Source: JALHRI01 sp044351685 (GTDB taxonomy: Bacteria; Pseudomonadota; Alphaproteobacteria; Rickettsiales; UBA3002). From it: a stretch of 22,201 nucleotides of DNA. Positions 8,096 to 15,520 of the stretch are shown in pieces (position 1 is the stretch's first letter; each line of letters begins with the position of its first letter). The stretch spans positions 1-22,201 of the forward strand of contig JBILFK010000008.1 in the NCBI GenBank assembly GCA_044351685.1. The letters run 5' to 3'. Position numbers and translations under genes: made by a program. The notes below the pieces were generated by a model. It had not been told where the DNA came from, did not search any database, and saw only the letters and a program-made list of their open reading frames with translations.

Positions 8096-9457
8096 AAAGA
8101 CTAATCCAAATTCGCTTAAGCGCGTGCGCAGCTGCGCAATCAAGGCGTCGCAGGCTTCTGGTGTGGTGCCTTCGCAGCGCCCAACGAGTGCGGCTTGCGT
8201 GTTCGAAGCGCGCAATAGCCACCAGCCATTCGGGGTGCTCACGCGCACCCCATCCAGCCCATTCACAGTCGCACCTTCGCTGGCAAGGCGTGCGGCAATG
8301 GTTTCCACCAGCGTGAATTTTTGTGCATCATCGCAGGCTATGCGAAATTCTTCGCTGGCATGCAATTTAGGCAAGGCATCGATCAGTGCGCTTAATTTTT
8401 CACCACTATTTTTCACCAATGCAATCACGCGCATGGCGGCATATATGCCATCATCGAAGCCGAAATACCTGTCGGCAAAAAAGATATGGCCGCTGGCCTC
8501 ACCCGCAAATGCTGCGCCGGTTTGCTGCATTTTTTCTTTGATAAGCGCATGGCCGGTTTTCCACATTAGCGGCTCGCCGCCATGTGCGGTAACATCGGCA
8601 AAAAACGCATCCGATGTTTTGACATCGGCAATGATGGTTGCATGCGGCTTACCACGCAATACATCGCGCGCCAGCAGCATCAGCAAATGATCGGGCGAAA
8701 CGATACGGCCCATATCATCGACAATGCCTACGCGGTCGCCATCACCATCGAGTGCAATGCCGATATCGGCACCGCGCAGCTGAATGGCTTCCTGTACATC
8801 GCGTAAATTTTCGGGCTGCGATGGGTCGGGGTGATGCGCGGGAAAGCGTCCATCGATACGCGTAAAAAGCAAATGGTGGTTTGCGCCGGGTAATGCCTGC
8901 GCTAGTGCTTCTACCACTTCGCCAGCCGCGCCGTGGCCCGTATCCCATACTAGCTGCATGCCGCTGGCATCGGTTACTTCGCGCAGGCGTGTAATATAGG
9001 CATCGCGCACATCAATGCCGCGCATGCTGCCAGTGCCTGTTAGCAGCCTGCCGCGCGCAATCATGCTGTGTAGCGAGGCCAGATTTTTACCATACAGCGA
9101 GGCATGCCCCACCATGAATTTCGCCCCATTATGCTGCGGCGGGTTGTGCGAACCGGTAATCATGATGCTGCCATGCGCACCCATCGCATGGGTGGCAAAA
9201 TAGCACATGGGGGTGGGGCCTACACCACCATCGAGCACGTGACAGCCAGCGGCCAGCAAGCCTTCCATGGCGGCACCGGCAAGCAGCGGCGAGGTAAGCC
9301 TGCCATCGCGCATCACAATAATGCTTGGCTGCGTGACCTTTAAGGTATCGGCAACGTAGGTAGCAAAGGCTTGTCCAATGCTGCGGAAATCGGATGCGAA
9401 TAATGTATCGCCAACAATGCCGCGAATATCATAGGCGCGAAAAATGGAAGGGTGCAT
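8093..9457 (-). CDS. algC: Phosphomannomutase/phosphoglucomutase (AlgC type)
   Basis: Interconverts hexose 6-phosphates and 1-phosphates, feeding GDP-mannose and UDP-glucose pathways for LPS and exopolysaccharide. The 454-residue protein has the four-domain alpha-D-phosphohexomutase layout: FRAYDIRG at 6-13, phosphoserine loop TGSHNPPQHNG with Ser103, metal loop DGDGD at 237-241, sugar-binding GEASGH at 319-324, and phosphate-binding RASNT at 417-421. The GEASGH loop and size fit the bifunctional PMM/PGM subfamily; strict assignment to mannose or glucose is not possible by eye. The start is 19 bases behind the J-domain gene, which suggests a mipZ-J-pmm operon. No good Shine-Dalgarno is seen, but the N-terminal motif fixes this ATG. 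Confidence 0.9.
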   Translation of the reverse strand: MHPSIFRAYDIRGIVGDTLFASDFRSIGQAFATYVADTLKVTQPSIIVMRDGRLTSPLLAGAAMEGLLAAGCHVLDGGVGPTPMCYFATHAMGAHGSIMITGSHNPPQHNGAKFMVGHASLYGKNLASLHSMIARGRLLTGTGSMRGIDVRDAYITRLREVTDASGMQLVWDTGHGAAGEVVEALAQALPGANHHLLFTRIDGRFPAHHPDPSQPENLRDVQEAIQLRGADIGIALDGDGDRVGIVDDMGRIVSPDHLLMLLARDVLRGKPHATIIADVKTSDAFFADVTAHGGEPLMWKTGHALIKEKMQQTGAAFAGEASGHIFFADRYFGFDDGIYAAMRVIALVKNSGEKLSALIDALPKLHASEEFRIACDDAQKFTLVETIAARLASEGATVNGLDGVRVSTPNGWWLLRASNTQAALVGRCEGTTPEACDALIAQLRTRLSEFGLVF

Positions 9458-9476
9458 GGAGGCCGTGGGAAAGAAG

Positions 9477-9773
9477 TTAGTGTGATTGCTTCAATAACAC
9501 ATCACGCGCCTGATTCAACCGTGCCGCAAAATATTCCGAACCGCCATGATCGGGGTGCAATTTTTTCATCAAACGGTGATAACTTTCCTGAATCTCTTCG
9601 CGGGTGGCGTGTTCGCTTACCCCGAAAATTTGCAGTGCTTCGCTACGCTGCATGCCGCGTGTATGGGTAACCGGTGTTTCGGAGGCGGCGGCAGCAGGCT
9701 TGCCAAAAATGCGCCGCAGCAGCAAAAAGCCGTAAAACAGATTCACCGCAAGCACCAGCAGCTTGATCAGCAT
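9477..9773 (-). CDS. Small membrane-anchored J-domain protein
   Basis: The 98-residue protein has one N-terminal transmembrane segment (about 2-20, LIKLLVLAVNLFYGFLLL), a short linker, and a C-terminal J domain (about 44-98) with the essential HPD tripeptide at 73-75 followed by HGGSE. This layout resembles the Pam18/Tim14-like class III J proteins of alphaproteobacteria, co-chaperones that stimulate DnaK ATPase at the membrane. It lacks the Gly/Phe and zinc-finger regions of DnaJ. Its ATG is five bases past the mipZ stop, so translation is probably coupled. The client is unknown; the neighbourhood points to the division apparatus or envelope. Confidence 0.88.
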   Translation of the reverse strand: MLIKLLVLAVNLFYGFLLLRRIFGKPAAAASETPVTHTRGMQRSEALQIFGVSEHATREEIQESYHRLMKKLHPDHGGSEYFAARLNQARDVLLKQSH

Positions 9774-9778
9774 GTACG

Positions 9779-10774
9779 TTACGCAGTGCCCACGGTGGCC
9801 ACGTTTTCAAGAGCGCTTTGGGGGGCTGCAGCAAGGTTGGCTTCGCCGACAGGTTCGGCGGTTGGCGATTCTTCGGTGGGGGTAGCAGGCGCGGGCGGTG
9901 TGCCGCCTGCCTGCGTAGTGCGCACTTCGGCAATGCGCGCATCGATGGTTGGGATACGCAGCGATTTTAACAAATCGCGCACTTCTTGGCGTGCCGCCAA
10001 ATGCGACATGGAAAGGCTTTTGCTGCCACCGGTTTCCATGACATCGAGCACGGTAAGGCCCAGCAAAAACATTTCGCGGAAAATCACCCGTTCAGAAAAC
10101 CCAGGTGCCTGCCGGAAGCCCATGCGGCGTTGCAATTCATTCATCACTTTGGTGATCATGCGTTTATTGCGCGCATCGATGTTGCTTAAGCGGTTGCGCA
10201 TCACCACCCAATCAATGCTGCCGTTATCGCGCTTAGCGCGTTGCATTTTCTGTTCCCAAAGCATTTCGCTGTAAATGCTGGGCTTTAAAATATTCAGTGT
10301 TTGCCCATCGATCGCCGCAAGCACATCGAGATCGACAAAACTATCGTTAATCGGGGTAATCACCGTATCGGCGAATGAATGCGCAAGGCGCGCCATGTAG
10401 GTATCGTTCCCTGGCGCATCGATCACCACAAAATCGCAAGTAACCAGCAGTTTTGCCAGCGCACGGGTAAACCTGTCGCGCTCGTCGGCTTCAATTTCAT
10501 CACGGCTGTTAAACGGGCTTTTATTCACCACCACATGCTGGGGCATGGGCAATGTTGTGTTTTGTGCCTGCATGGTTTGTTTGCGGTTTTCGAGGTAGCG
10601 CGTGAGTGAGCGCTGTCGCGCATCGATATCCATACTGCCGACGCGAAATCCAAGCCGCAGCAATGCCACCAGCAAATGCAAACAGGTGGTGGTTTTTCCC
10701 GAACCGCCTTTTTCATTGCCGATCACAAAGATATGCCCGCGCTTGGTGGGCGGTGTTTGTGGTGTTTCTGTCAT
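9779..10774 (-). CDS. mipZ: Division-plane positioning ATPase MipZ
   Basis: ParA/MinD-family ATPase that in alphaproteobacteria forms a bipolar gradient through ParB and inhibits FtsZ polymerisation away from midcell. Deviant Walker A KGGSGKTT at 22-29 carries the signature Lys22. The MipZ hallmark DIDARQRSLTRYLENR begins at Asp49 and the Walker B-like VVIDAPGND contains Asp119. At 331 residues it exceeds the roughly 270 of Caulobacter MipZ; the excess is a low-complexity Pro/Ala/Glu-rich tail of about 45 residues. parA, parB and ftsZ are not in this window. It leads the mipZ-J-pmm operon and is divergent from cpaA with only 36 bases between start codons. Confidence 0.94.
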   Translation of the reverse strand: MTETPQTPPTKRGHIFVIGNEKGGSGKTTTCLHLLVALLRLGFRVGSMDIDARQRSLTRYLENRKQTMQAQNTTLPMPQHVVVNKSPFNSRDEIEADERDRFTRALAKLLVTCDFVVIDAPGNDTYMARLAHSFADTVITPINDSFVDLDVLAAIDGQTLNILKPSIYSEMLWEQKMQRAKRDNGSIDWVVMRNRLSNIDARNKRMITKVMNELQRRMGFRQAPGFSERVIFREMFLLGLTVLDVMETGGSKSLSMSHLAARQEVRDLLKSLRIPTIDARIAEVRTTQAGGTPPAPATPTEESPTAEPVGEANLAAAPQSALENVATVGTA

Positions 10775-10810
10775 GGGGTGGTACTCTATACCCGTGACAA
10801 GAGGGAATCA

Positions 10811-11344
10811 ATGTTTTATGCAGCGCATATGGACATGCTTCCCTTTACCGTGCCGCCGCTGTTTTTTGCGGCAAGCCTTAGCGCGCTGATGTTGGCGGTG
10901 ATACGCTTTGATTTGCTGCATTATCTGATTCCGAACAGCCTGAACATCGCGGTGTTTTTACTCTATTTCCCGGCTGCCTATGCGCTGCAGCTTGATGTGG
11001 TTTCCGGGCTGCTGGCGGCCGGCGTTATCTTGCTGGTGGGGTTGGGCATTTTTGCGCTTGGCTTGATGGGTGGCGGCGATATTAAATTACTCACCGCACT
11101 GGGCCTATGGTTTGGGTTTTCCGAAACACTGGCAATTTTTTTGATTCTCACCACGCTGCTGGGCGGGGTGTTATCGCTGCTGGCGTTGCTGGCGCGTGCC
11201 AGTGTGGGTCGGCTATGGCTAAAATATGCCCCAGAAACCACTTTGCCGCGCGTGTTAACCAAAGGTCAGCCCGTGCCCTACGGCATTGCGATTGCGGCGG
11301 CATTTTTGCTGCTGCTATGGCGCGGTGAAGTGTTTGCGCTTTAG
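10811..11344 (+). CDS. cpaA: A24-family prepilin peptidase (CpaA/TadV type)
   Basis: Membrane aspartyl peptidase that cleaves prepilin leader peptides, most likely for Flp/Tad pili. The protein is almost wholly hydrophobic, about six membrane segments. The two catalytic aspartates are visible: Asp34 in RFDLLHYLIPN and Asp90 in MGGGDIKLL. PYGIA near the C-terminus is typical of the family. It lacks the N-terminal methyltransferase domain of PilD, as expected for the short CpaA/TadV form (177 residues). The ATG at 10811 is chosen because AGAGGG lies five bases upstream and the coding pattern begins here; an in-frame ATG at 10676 would run back through mipZ. No pilin or secretion ATPase gene is nearby, so the substrate gene is elsewhere. 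Confidence 0.88.
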   Translation: MFYAAHMDMLPFTVPPLFFAASLSALMLAVIRFDLLHYLIPNSLNIAVFLLYFPAAYALQLDVVSGLLAAGVILLVGLGIFALGLMGGGDIKLLTALGLWFGFSETLAIFLILTTLLGGVLSLLALLARASVGRLWLKYAPETTLPRVLTKGQPVPYGIAIAAAFLLLLWRGEVFAL

Positions 11345-11355
11345 GACGATGCTCA

Positions 11356-12219
11356 CTAGGCGCGTTCGCGCTCTTCAATCGGCGCACCCACAGCGAGTTT
11401 TAGCTGATGGTTAAATTCAGCGCCGTAAATAAAAATCACGTTCATCACGAAGAAAAATAACAAGGTCGCGATAAAGCCTGAAAGCGAACCGTAAATTAGG
11501 TTCACCTGGCTAATATTATCGAGGTAATACGTCACACCCGCCGCACCCAACACCCACAGCGCCACCACCAGTACCGCCCCCGGCAACACCGAAAACAGTG
11601 TTTGTTTGATATTGGGCAGCCAATAATACAAAAACGCCACGCCTGCGAGAATGAGCGCGGCGCCAATCCACACAATATCGCCGCTAAGTAGATGCGTAAG
11701 CCCCGATGGCAAATGGGTGCCCGCCAGATGTTCGATGCGGCTGAAAATAATTGGCGCGAAGACCAACGCCAGCATGACGATGATGATGATAATGGTAATC
11801 ACCAATAACTGCAAAATCGCCATCATCCGGCGCCAGATATAGGCGGGCGGCTGGTGCACGCCATACGCACGGTTTAGCACCGTGCGCATGCCTTCCACCG
11901 CGGCCGATGCTGTCCATAGTGCGGTGAGAATGGAAATCGTAAGCAGCGCTTGCGGCGGGCCGGAAGTGATTTCTTCCACACGCGGTAAAATCGCGCTTAC
12001 CGCTTCCTGCGGCAGGTAATGTTTTATCAGCCCTACAAACTCTACGCCAAGTTCGCCCTGCCCGATAAACCCCGCAACAGAAACCAAAATCACCAGAAAC
12101 GGAAATAACGATAGCAGCGAGAGAAATGTCAGGTAGCCCGCCAGCTCAATCCCATCATGGTGAATGAGATTGTAGCCCGCGCGGTAAAGAATCTGCCATA
12201 AGTGACGAAGGTAACGCAT
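11356..12219 (-). CDS. YihY/BrkB-family inner-membrane protein
   Basis: Predicted polytopic membrane protein of 288 residues in the family once mis-named ribonuclease BN; its molecular role is not established. It begins MRYLRHLWQILYRAGYNLIHHDG, continues with ELAGYLTFLSLLSLFPFLVILV, and has further long hydrophobic segments (LLVITIIIIIVMLALVF, AALILAGVAFLYYW, VLVVALWVLGAAG, LLFFFVMNVIFIYGAEF), about six in all. ATG at 12219 is preferred because family members begin with this amphipathic segment and AGGG lies just upstream. In-frame starts at 12294 and 12330 would translate a palindromic repeat as a basic leader unlike the family. It converges on cpaA with 11 bases between stop codons. Confidence 0.85.
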   Translation of the reverse strand: MRYLRHLWQILYRAGYNLIHHDGIELAGYLTFLSLLSLFPFLVILVSVAGFIGQGELGVEFVGLIKHYLPQEAVSAILPRVEEITSGPPQALLTISILTALWTASAAVEGMRTVLNRAYGVHQPPAYIWRRMMAILQLLVITIIIIIVMLALVFAPIIFSRIEHLAGTHLPSGLTHLLSGDIVWIGAALILAGVAFLYYWLPNIKQTLFSVLPGAVLVVALWVLGAAGVTYYLDNISQVNLIYGSLSGFIATLLFFFVMNVIFIYGAEFNHQLKLAVGAPIEERERA

Positions 12220-12288
12220 CCACCCTAGCTGCCACAATGTTGCAGTAAGGGCAAGTTGTGCTTGATTGCAGTGGCCATAGCGATTATT

Positions 12289-12315
12289 TGTCATGCCGCA
12301 CCTGTTGCGGCATCT
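12289..12315. repeat. Palindromic element A upstream of aceB and yihY
   Basis: ATGCCGCA (12293-12300) and TGCGGCAT (12306-12313) form a perfect eight-pair inverted repeat around CCTGT, bracketed by TGTC and CT. The form TGTCAT-palindrome-ATCT resembles short dispersed palindromic elements that I recall from many alphaproteobacteria, including Rickettsia. On the plus strand it is followed by GCGCCTTTTT, so it also resembles a terminator, but no plus-strand gene ends upstream. Confidence 0.6.
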
Positions 12316-12325
12316 GCGCCTTTTT

Positions 12326-12380
12326 GTCATTCTGAGGTGCAGCCGAGGAATCCAGATCCTTCACTTCGTTCAGGATGACA
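12326..12380. repeat. Palindromic element B just upstream of aceB
   Basis: The ends GTCATTCTGA and TCAGGATGAC pair over ten positions with one T-G wobble, enclosing a small inner stem AGGA/TCCT. The sequence, with GGAATCCAGATCCTTCACT inside, is of a dispersed intergenic repeat type that I recognise from memory in many bacterial genomes. It starts ten bases after element A and ends three bases before the aceB Shine-Dalgarno, so it would lie in the aceB 5' untranslated region or overlap its promoter. Neither element encodes a protein. Confidence 0.65.
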
Positions 12381-12396
12381 CACGGAGGAAATTCAC

Positions 12397-14001
12397 ATGA
12401 GCAGCACCGCACAAAAACTTTCAAGCAATCTTACCATCACCGCACCGATACCTAAGGGCTGCGAATTTCTCGTCACGCCCGAAGCATTGGCATTCGTGGA
12501 AGCGGTGGTCGCGAAATTTCAGCCCCGGCGCGATGCGCTGCTGAGCGCGCGCGAAGTGCGGCAGAAACAGCTTGATAGCGGCGTGAAGCCCGACTTTTTG
12601 CCGGAAACCAAATCTATCCGCGAGGGTCATTGGAAAGTAGCCGACGTGCCTGCCGATCTGCTGGATCGCCGCGTCGAAATCACCGGCCCTGCCGAACCCA
12701 AAATGATTATCAACGCGCTCAATTCGGGTGCCAAAGTGTTCATGGCTGATCTTGAAGATTCGCTTTCGCCCACTTTCAGCAAAGTGATGGAAGGCCAGAA
12801 GGCATTGTTTGAAGCCGTGCGCCAAACACTCACCTACACCAGCCCCGAAGGCAAAGCCTACACGCTCAACCATGAAAACCTTGCAGTGCTGATTGTGCGG
12901 CCGCGCGGCTGGCATTTGCCCGAGCGGCATGTGCTGTATCAGGGCACGCCTGTTTCCGGTGCGCTGTTCGATTTCGCGCTGTATTTCTTCCATAACGCCG
13001 GCGAGCGTTTGAAGCGCGGCACCGGCCCCTATTTCTACATTCCGAAACTCGAAAACCACCACGAAGCCCAGCTATGGGCCGATGTGTTTGCGTTTGCCGA
13101 AAACTATGTGGGTATTGCCAAAGGCACCATCAAAGCTACGGTGCTCATTGAAGTGTTAACCGCAGTATTTGAAATGCACGAAATTCTGCATGTGCTGCGC
13201 GATTATGTGGTGGGGCTGAATTGTGGCCGCTGGGATTATATTTTCAGCACCATTAAGAAGCTGCACGCGCACAAGCAATATCTGCTGCCGGATCGCATGC
13301 AGGTAACCATGAATAAAGATTTTCTCAAATCCTACAGCGAACTGCTCATTCAAACCTGCCACAAGCGCGGCGCTTTCGCGATGGGCGGCATGAGCGCGTT
13401 TATCCCCGTGAAGGGCGATGAAGCTGCCAACGAAAAAGCCATGGCTGCCGTCAAAGCCGATAAGGAACGCGAAGCTACTTACGGGCATGATGGCACGTGG
13501 GTTGCGCATCCCGGCCTCATTCCGGTGGCGATGGAAGTGTTTAACCGGCTGATGCCTGCCGCCAACCAGCGCGAAAAATTGCGCGATGATGTGCAGGTGC
13601 AAGCGGCCGATCTGCTGAAAATGCACGAAGGCACCATTACCGAAGCAGGTGTGCGCAACAACATTAACGTGGCCACGCAATATATGGCCAACTGGTTGAA
13701 CGGCAATGGTTGCGTACCGTTATTCAATTTAATGGAAGATGCCGCCACCGCCGAAATTTCGCGCTCGCAGCTTTGGCAATGGGTGCATCACGGCGCCACG
13801 CTCGATGATGGCCGCGTGATTGACGCTGCCTTGATTCGCACGCTCGCCGACGAAGAAATGCTGAAAATTAAGGCTTCCGTGGGTGCCGCGTTTGCTGCGC
13901 TTCCTTACGCCAAGGCACAGGAATTGCTGTTGAAATTGGTACTGGATAACACGTTCGTTGAGTTTTTAACGCTGCCAGCCTACGAAGCTTTGTCTGCATA
14001 A
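12397..14001 (+). CDS. aceB: Malate synthase A
   Basis: Condenses glyoxylate and acetyl-CoA to malate in the glyoxylate shunt. The 534-residue length fits the shorter malate synthase A form rather than the G form of about 720 residues. Motifs: MADLEDS at 116-122; the signature RPRGWHLPE at 168-176 with Arg170; IEVL with Glu252 and GRWD with Asp280 as metal-ligand candidates; NLMEDAATAEISR with catalytic Asp448. A strong GGAGGAA lies at 12384-12390, six bases before the ATG. No isocitrate lyase (aceA) is in the window. The start codon is preceded by two tandem palindromic elements. Confidence 0.96.
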   Translation: MSSTAQKLSSNLTITAPIPKGCEFLVTPEALAFVEAVVAKFQPRRDALLSAREVRQKQLDSGVKPDFLPETKSIREGHWKVADVPADLLDRRVEITGPAEPKMIINALNSGAKVFMADLEDSLSPTFSKVMEGQKALFEAVRQTLTYTSPEGKAYTLNHENLAVLIVRPRGWHLPERHVLYQGTPVSGALFDFALYFFHNAGERLKRGTGPYFYIPKLENHHEAQLWADVFAFAENYVGIAKGTIKATVLIEVLTAVFEMHEILHVLRDYVVGLNCGRWDYIFSTIKKLHAHKQYLLPDRMQVTMNKDFLKSYSELLIQTCHKRGAFAMGGMSAFIPVKGDEAANEKAMAAVKADKEREATYGHDGTWVAHPGLIPVAMEVFNRLMPAANQREKLRDDVQVQAADLLKMHEGTITEAGVRNNINVATQYMANWLNGNGCVPLFNLMEDAATAEISRSQLWQWVHHGATLDDGRVIDAALIRTLADEEMLKIKASVGAAFAALPYAKAQELLLKLVLDNTFVEFLTLPAYEALSA

Positions 14002-14062
14002 TTAATAGAATTTTAAGTATTTGCTGGCAGGGTAGGCGTTTAGAACCATAATAAAAACGCGT

Positions 14063-15289
14063 ATGACCGGCCAGCCTTTACAGGAATTCGACGAGAAGAA
14101 AATCGAACAGGCGCAACAATCGCTGGTGAATACCACGATTGCGTTGGCACTCGATATGATCGTTGAGCAATGCGAGCGCAACGGGAAACCACTCATAAAC
14201 ACATTTGTGCCCTACAAGAATGCCGATGGCACGCCGCTTCAGCCCAAGGAAGTGAAAGCAGAGCTGTATAAAGTGCTCACCGAAACAGAAAATGAATATT
14301 TGCGCCTGCGCCGCCTGAACCTTGTGGCGCGCGAAAACCAGACAGATATTAGCTTAAAATCCAGCGGAGCAAAAACCGAAGAGAGCGTGCGCGATAAAAT
14401 CCTGCGCCGGCATATGAGTTTCGATGACGTGACCGATTATGCGCGCATTACGGTAGTATCGGGAAATTTAGAATTTTTGGATAAATACGCCGACGATATC
14501 AAGCGACGCATCCACGACGAGCAGAACCCTGCGCCGCAAAAAGAAGACATGGAACCATGGAAAATGCGCGACCGCGGGCTGCTGCATAAAGTGCTGAAAA
14601 CGCAGGTGGCAGACATCAATTCAGAAGTGCAGTTTGTACCGCGCCAGCAGGCGCGCATTTCAACGCGTGTGACGCACAAATTTTCGATTGTCGACCGCGA
14701 CATGGATGTGCTCGAAGAGTTACAAAAAAGCGATCCGGCCGAAGCTCCAAAAAAGCAGCAATCCCTGCTTAAAGATTATAATGCGCTGGTGGGGGTAATC
14801 GGACGTATCCTTGAAAAACCGACCTTAGATGATGACGATTTGAAGGCGATTAATAAGGCATTGGCAAGTAAGGATTACAGCAAATATGCGTTTGATGAAG
14901 CGTCGGAAGGTGCCGCAAAAGCGGGGCGCGATTACAAGAGAAAGATCTACTCGCCGATGTTCAAAAATCTCAGCGATTTGCAAACCTATGCCGATTATTT
15001 GCGTAAGGTAACACCCGATTTGGGGGTGACTAACCTGAAACCAATTGCAGAGAAAGCCGGCGTGGTGTCGCCCGAGCAGTTACAACTGATGCGCCATAAC
15101 ATGCTCTCACTCGCGCAGGCGACGCATTTCTGTTATATGGTGGATGCACCCGAACCGATGCGCAACCTGTTCATTGAAAAAGCTTACGCGCTCAACCAGA
15201 CTAAGGGCAGAGAGTTTATACCGAAAGTGCTGATTGATACGGTGCCGCATACCGTTAAACCGTTAGCAGAAGGGCAACAGCGAGGATAA
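14063..15289 (+). CDS. Conserved-looking protein, possible divergent RelA/SpoT-like nucleotidyltransferase
   Basis: I do not recognise this 408-residue soluble protein with certainty. The middle resembles the RelA/SpoT synthetase fold in order and spacing: a basic stretch SLKSSGAKTEESVRDKILRR (98-117) like the K-S-x-S-x-K approach; FDDVTDYARITVV (120-132), with Asp125 and Arg128 where the family has the metal-binding Asp; DRGLLHKVLKTQ (170-181), comparable to the GYR region; and SEVQFVP (187-193), with Glu188 where the family has the catalytic EVQ/EIQ Glu; then TRVTHKFSIVDRDM (201-214), comparable to the TH-x-xYE-x-xR segment. There is no HD hydrolase, TGS or ACT domain. The C-terminal 200 residues are mostly helical and charged. 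No Shine-Dalgarno is evident. A 71-residue gene follows after 13 bases. Confidence 0.6.
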   Translation: MTGQPLQEFDEKKIEQAQQSLVNTTIALALDMIVEQCERNGKPLINTFVPYKNADGTPLQPKEVKAELYKVLTETENEYLRLRRLNLVARENQTDISLKSSGAKTEESVRDKILRRHMSFDDVTDYARITVVSGNLEFLDKYADDIKRRIHDEQNPAPQKEDMEPWKMRDRGLLHKVLKTQVADINSEVQFVPRQQARISTRVTHKFSIVDRDMDVLEELQKSDPAEAPKKQQSLLKDYNALVGVIGRILEKPTLDDDDLKAINKALASKDYSKYAFDEASEGAAKAGRDYKRKIYSPMFKNLSDLQTYADYLRKVTPDLGVTNLKPIAEKAGVVSPEQLQLMRHNMLSLAQATHFCYMVDAPEPMRNLFIEKAYALNQTKGREFIPKVLIDTVPHTVKPLAEGQQRG

Positions 15290-15302
15290 GCAGAGAAATA
15301 CC

Positions 15303-15518
15303 ATGAGCCAGCGTTACGATTATTATAACCTTGATGGCATTCCCTGCCGCATTGAACTGCGCGGCGAAGTGCACGGCAATGCCGAAATCTATAAGCGCGG
15401 CGTAGGGTTTTTACCCGGGCCCAAAAGCGATATTATCTGGAATGGCAGTCCGATAAAGAAACAGGATTTCGATGCCATGATTCTGGCCATCGCACGGCAG
15501 GCGAACGCAAAAGAATAA
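15303..15518 (+). CDS. Small protein of unknown function
   Basis: The 71-residue protein starts at ATG 15303, 13 bases after the preceding gene, probably in the same transcript. It is soluble, mixed-charge, with an aromatic N-terminus (MSQRYDYYNLDG), a likely beta-rich central part (CRIELRG, GVGFLPGPKSDIIWNG) and a helical end (FDAMILAIARQANA). No family is recognised. Its position beside the RelA/SpoT-like protein suggests a functional link, but nothing in the sequence shows it is an antitoxin or regulator. It converges on pagL with two bases between stop codons. Confidence 0.65.
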   Translation: MSQRYDYYNLDGIPCRIELRGEVHGNAEIYKRGVGFLPGPKSDIIWNGSPIKKQDFDAMILAIARQANAKE

Positions 15519-15520
15519 GC

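Noticed and set aside
9546..10274. Plus-strand open frame of 242 codons opposite the J-domain gene and mipZ
   Set aside because: Antisense shadow of mipZ; its product has no motif or domain character.
10676..10810. Longer cpaA start at 10676
   Set aside because: It would overlap mipZ by about 100 bases; ATG 10811 has AGAGGG at good spacing and begins at the first membrane segment.
12289..12330. Palindrome plus TTTTT as an intrinsic terminator on the plus strand
   Set aside because: No plus-strand gene ends upstream, a seven-base spacer separates stem and T-run, and the hairpin fits a dispersed element better.
12220..12330. Longer yihY start at 12330 or 12294
   Set aside because: The extra residues translate a palindromic repeat and are basic and unlike family members; ATG 12219 matches the usual N-terminus.
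12421..13062. Long minus-strand open frame opposite malate synthase (213 codons)
   Set aside because: It is a shadow of the aceB codon pattern: no ribosome-binding site, no recognisable motif, and aceB is certain here.
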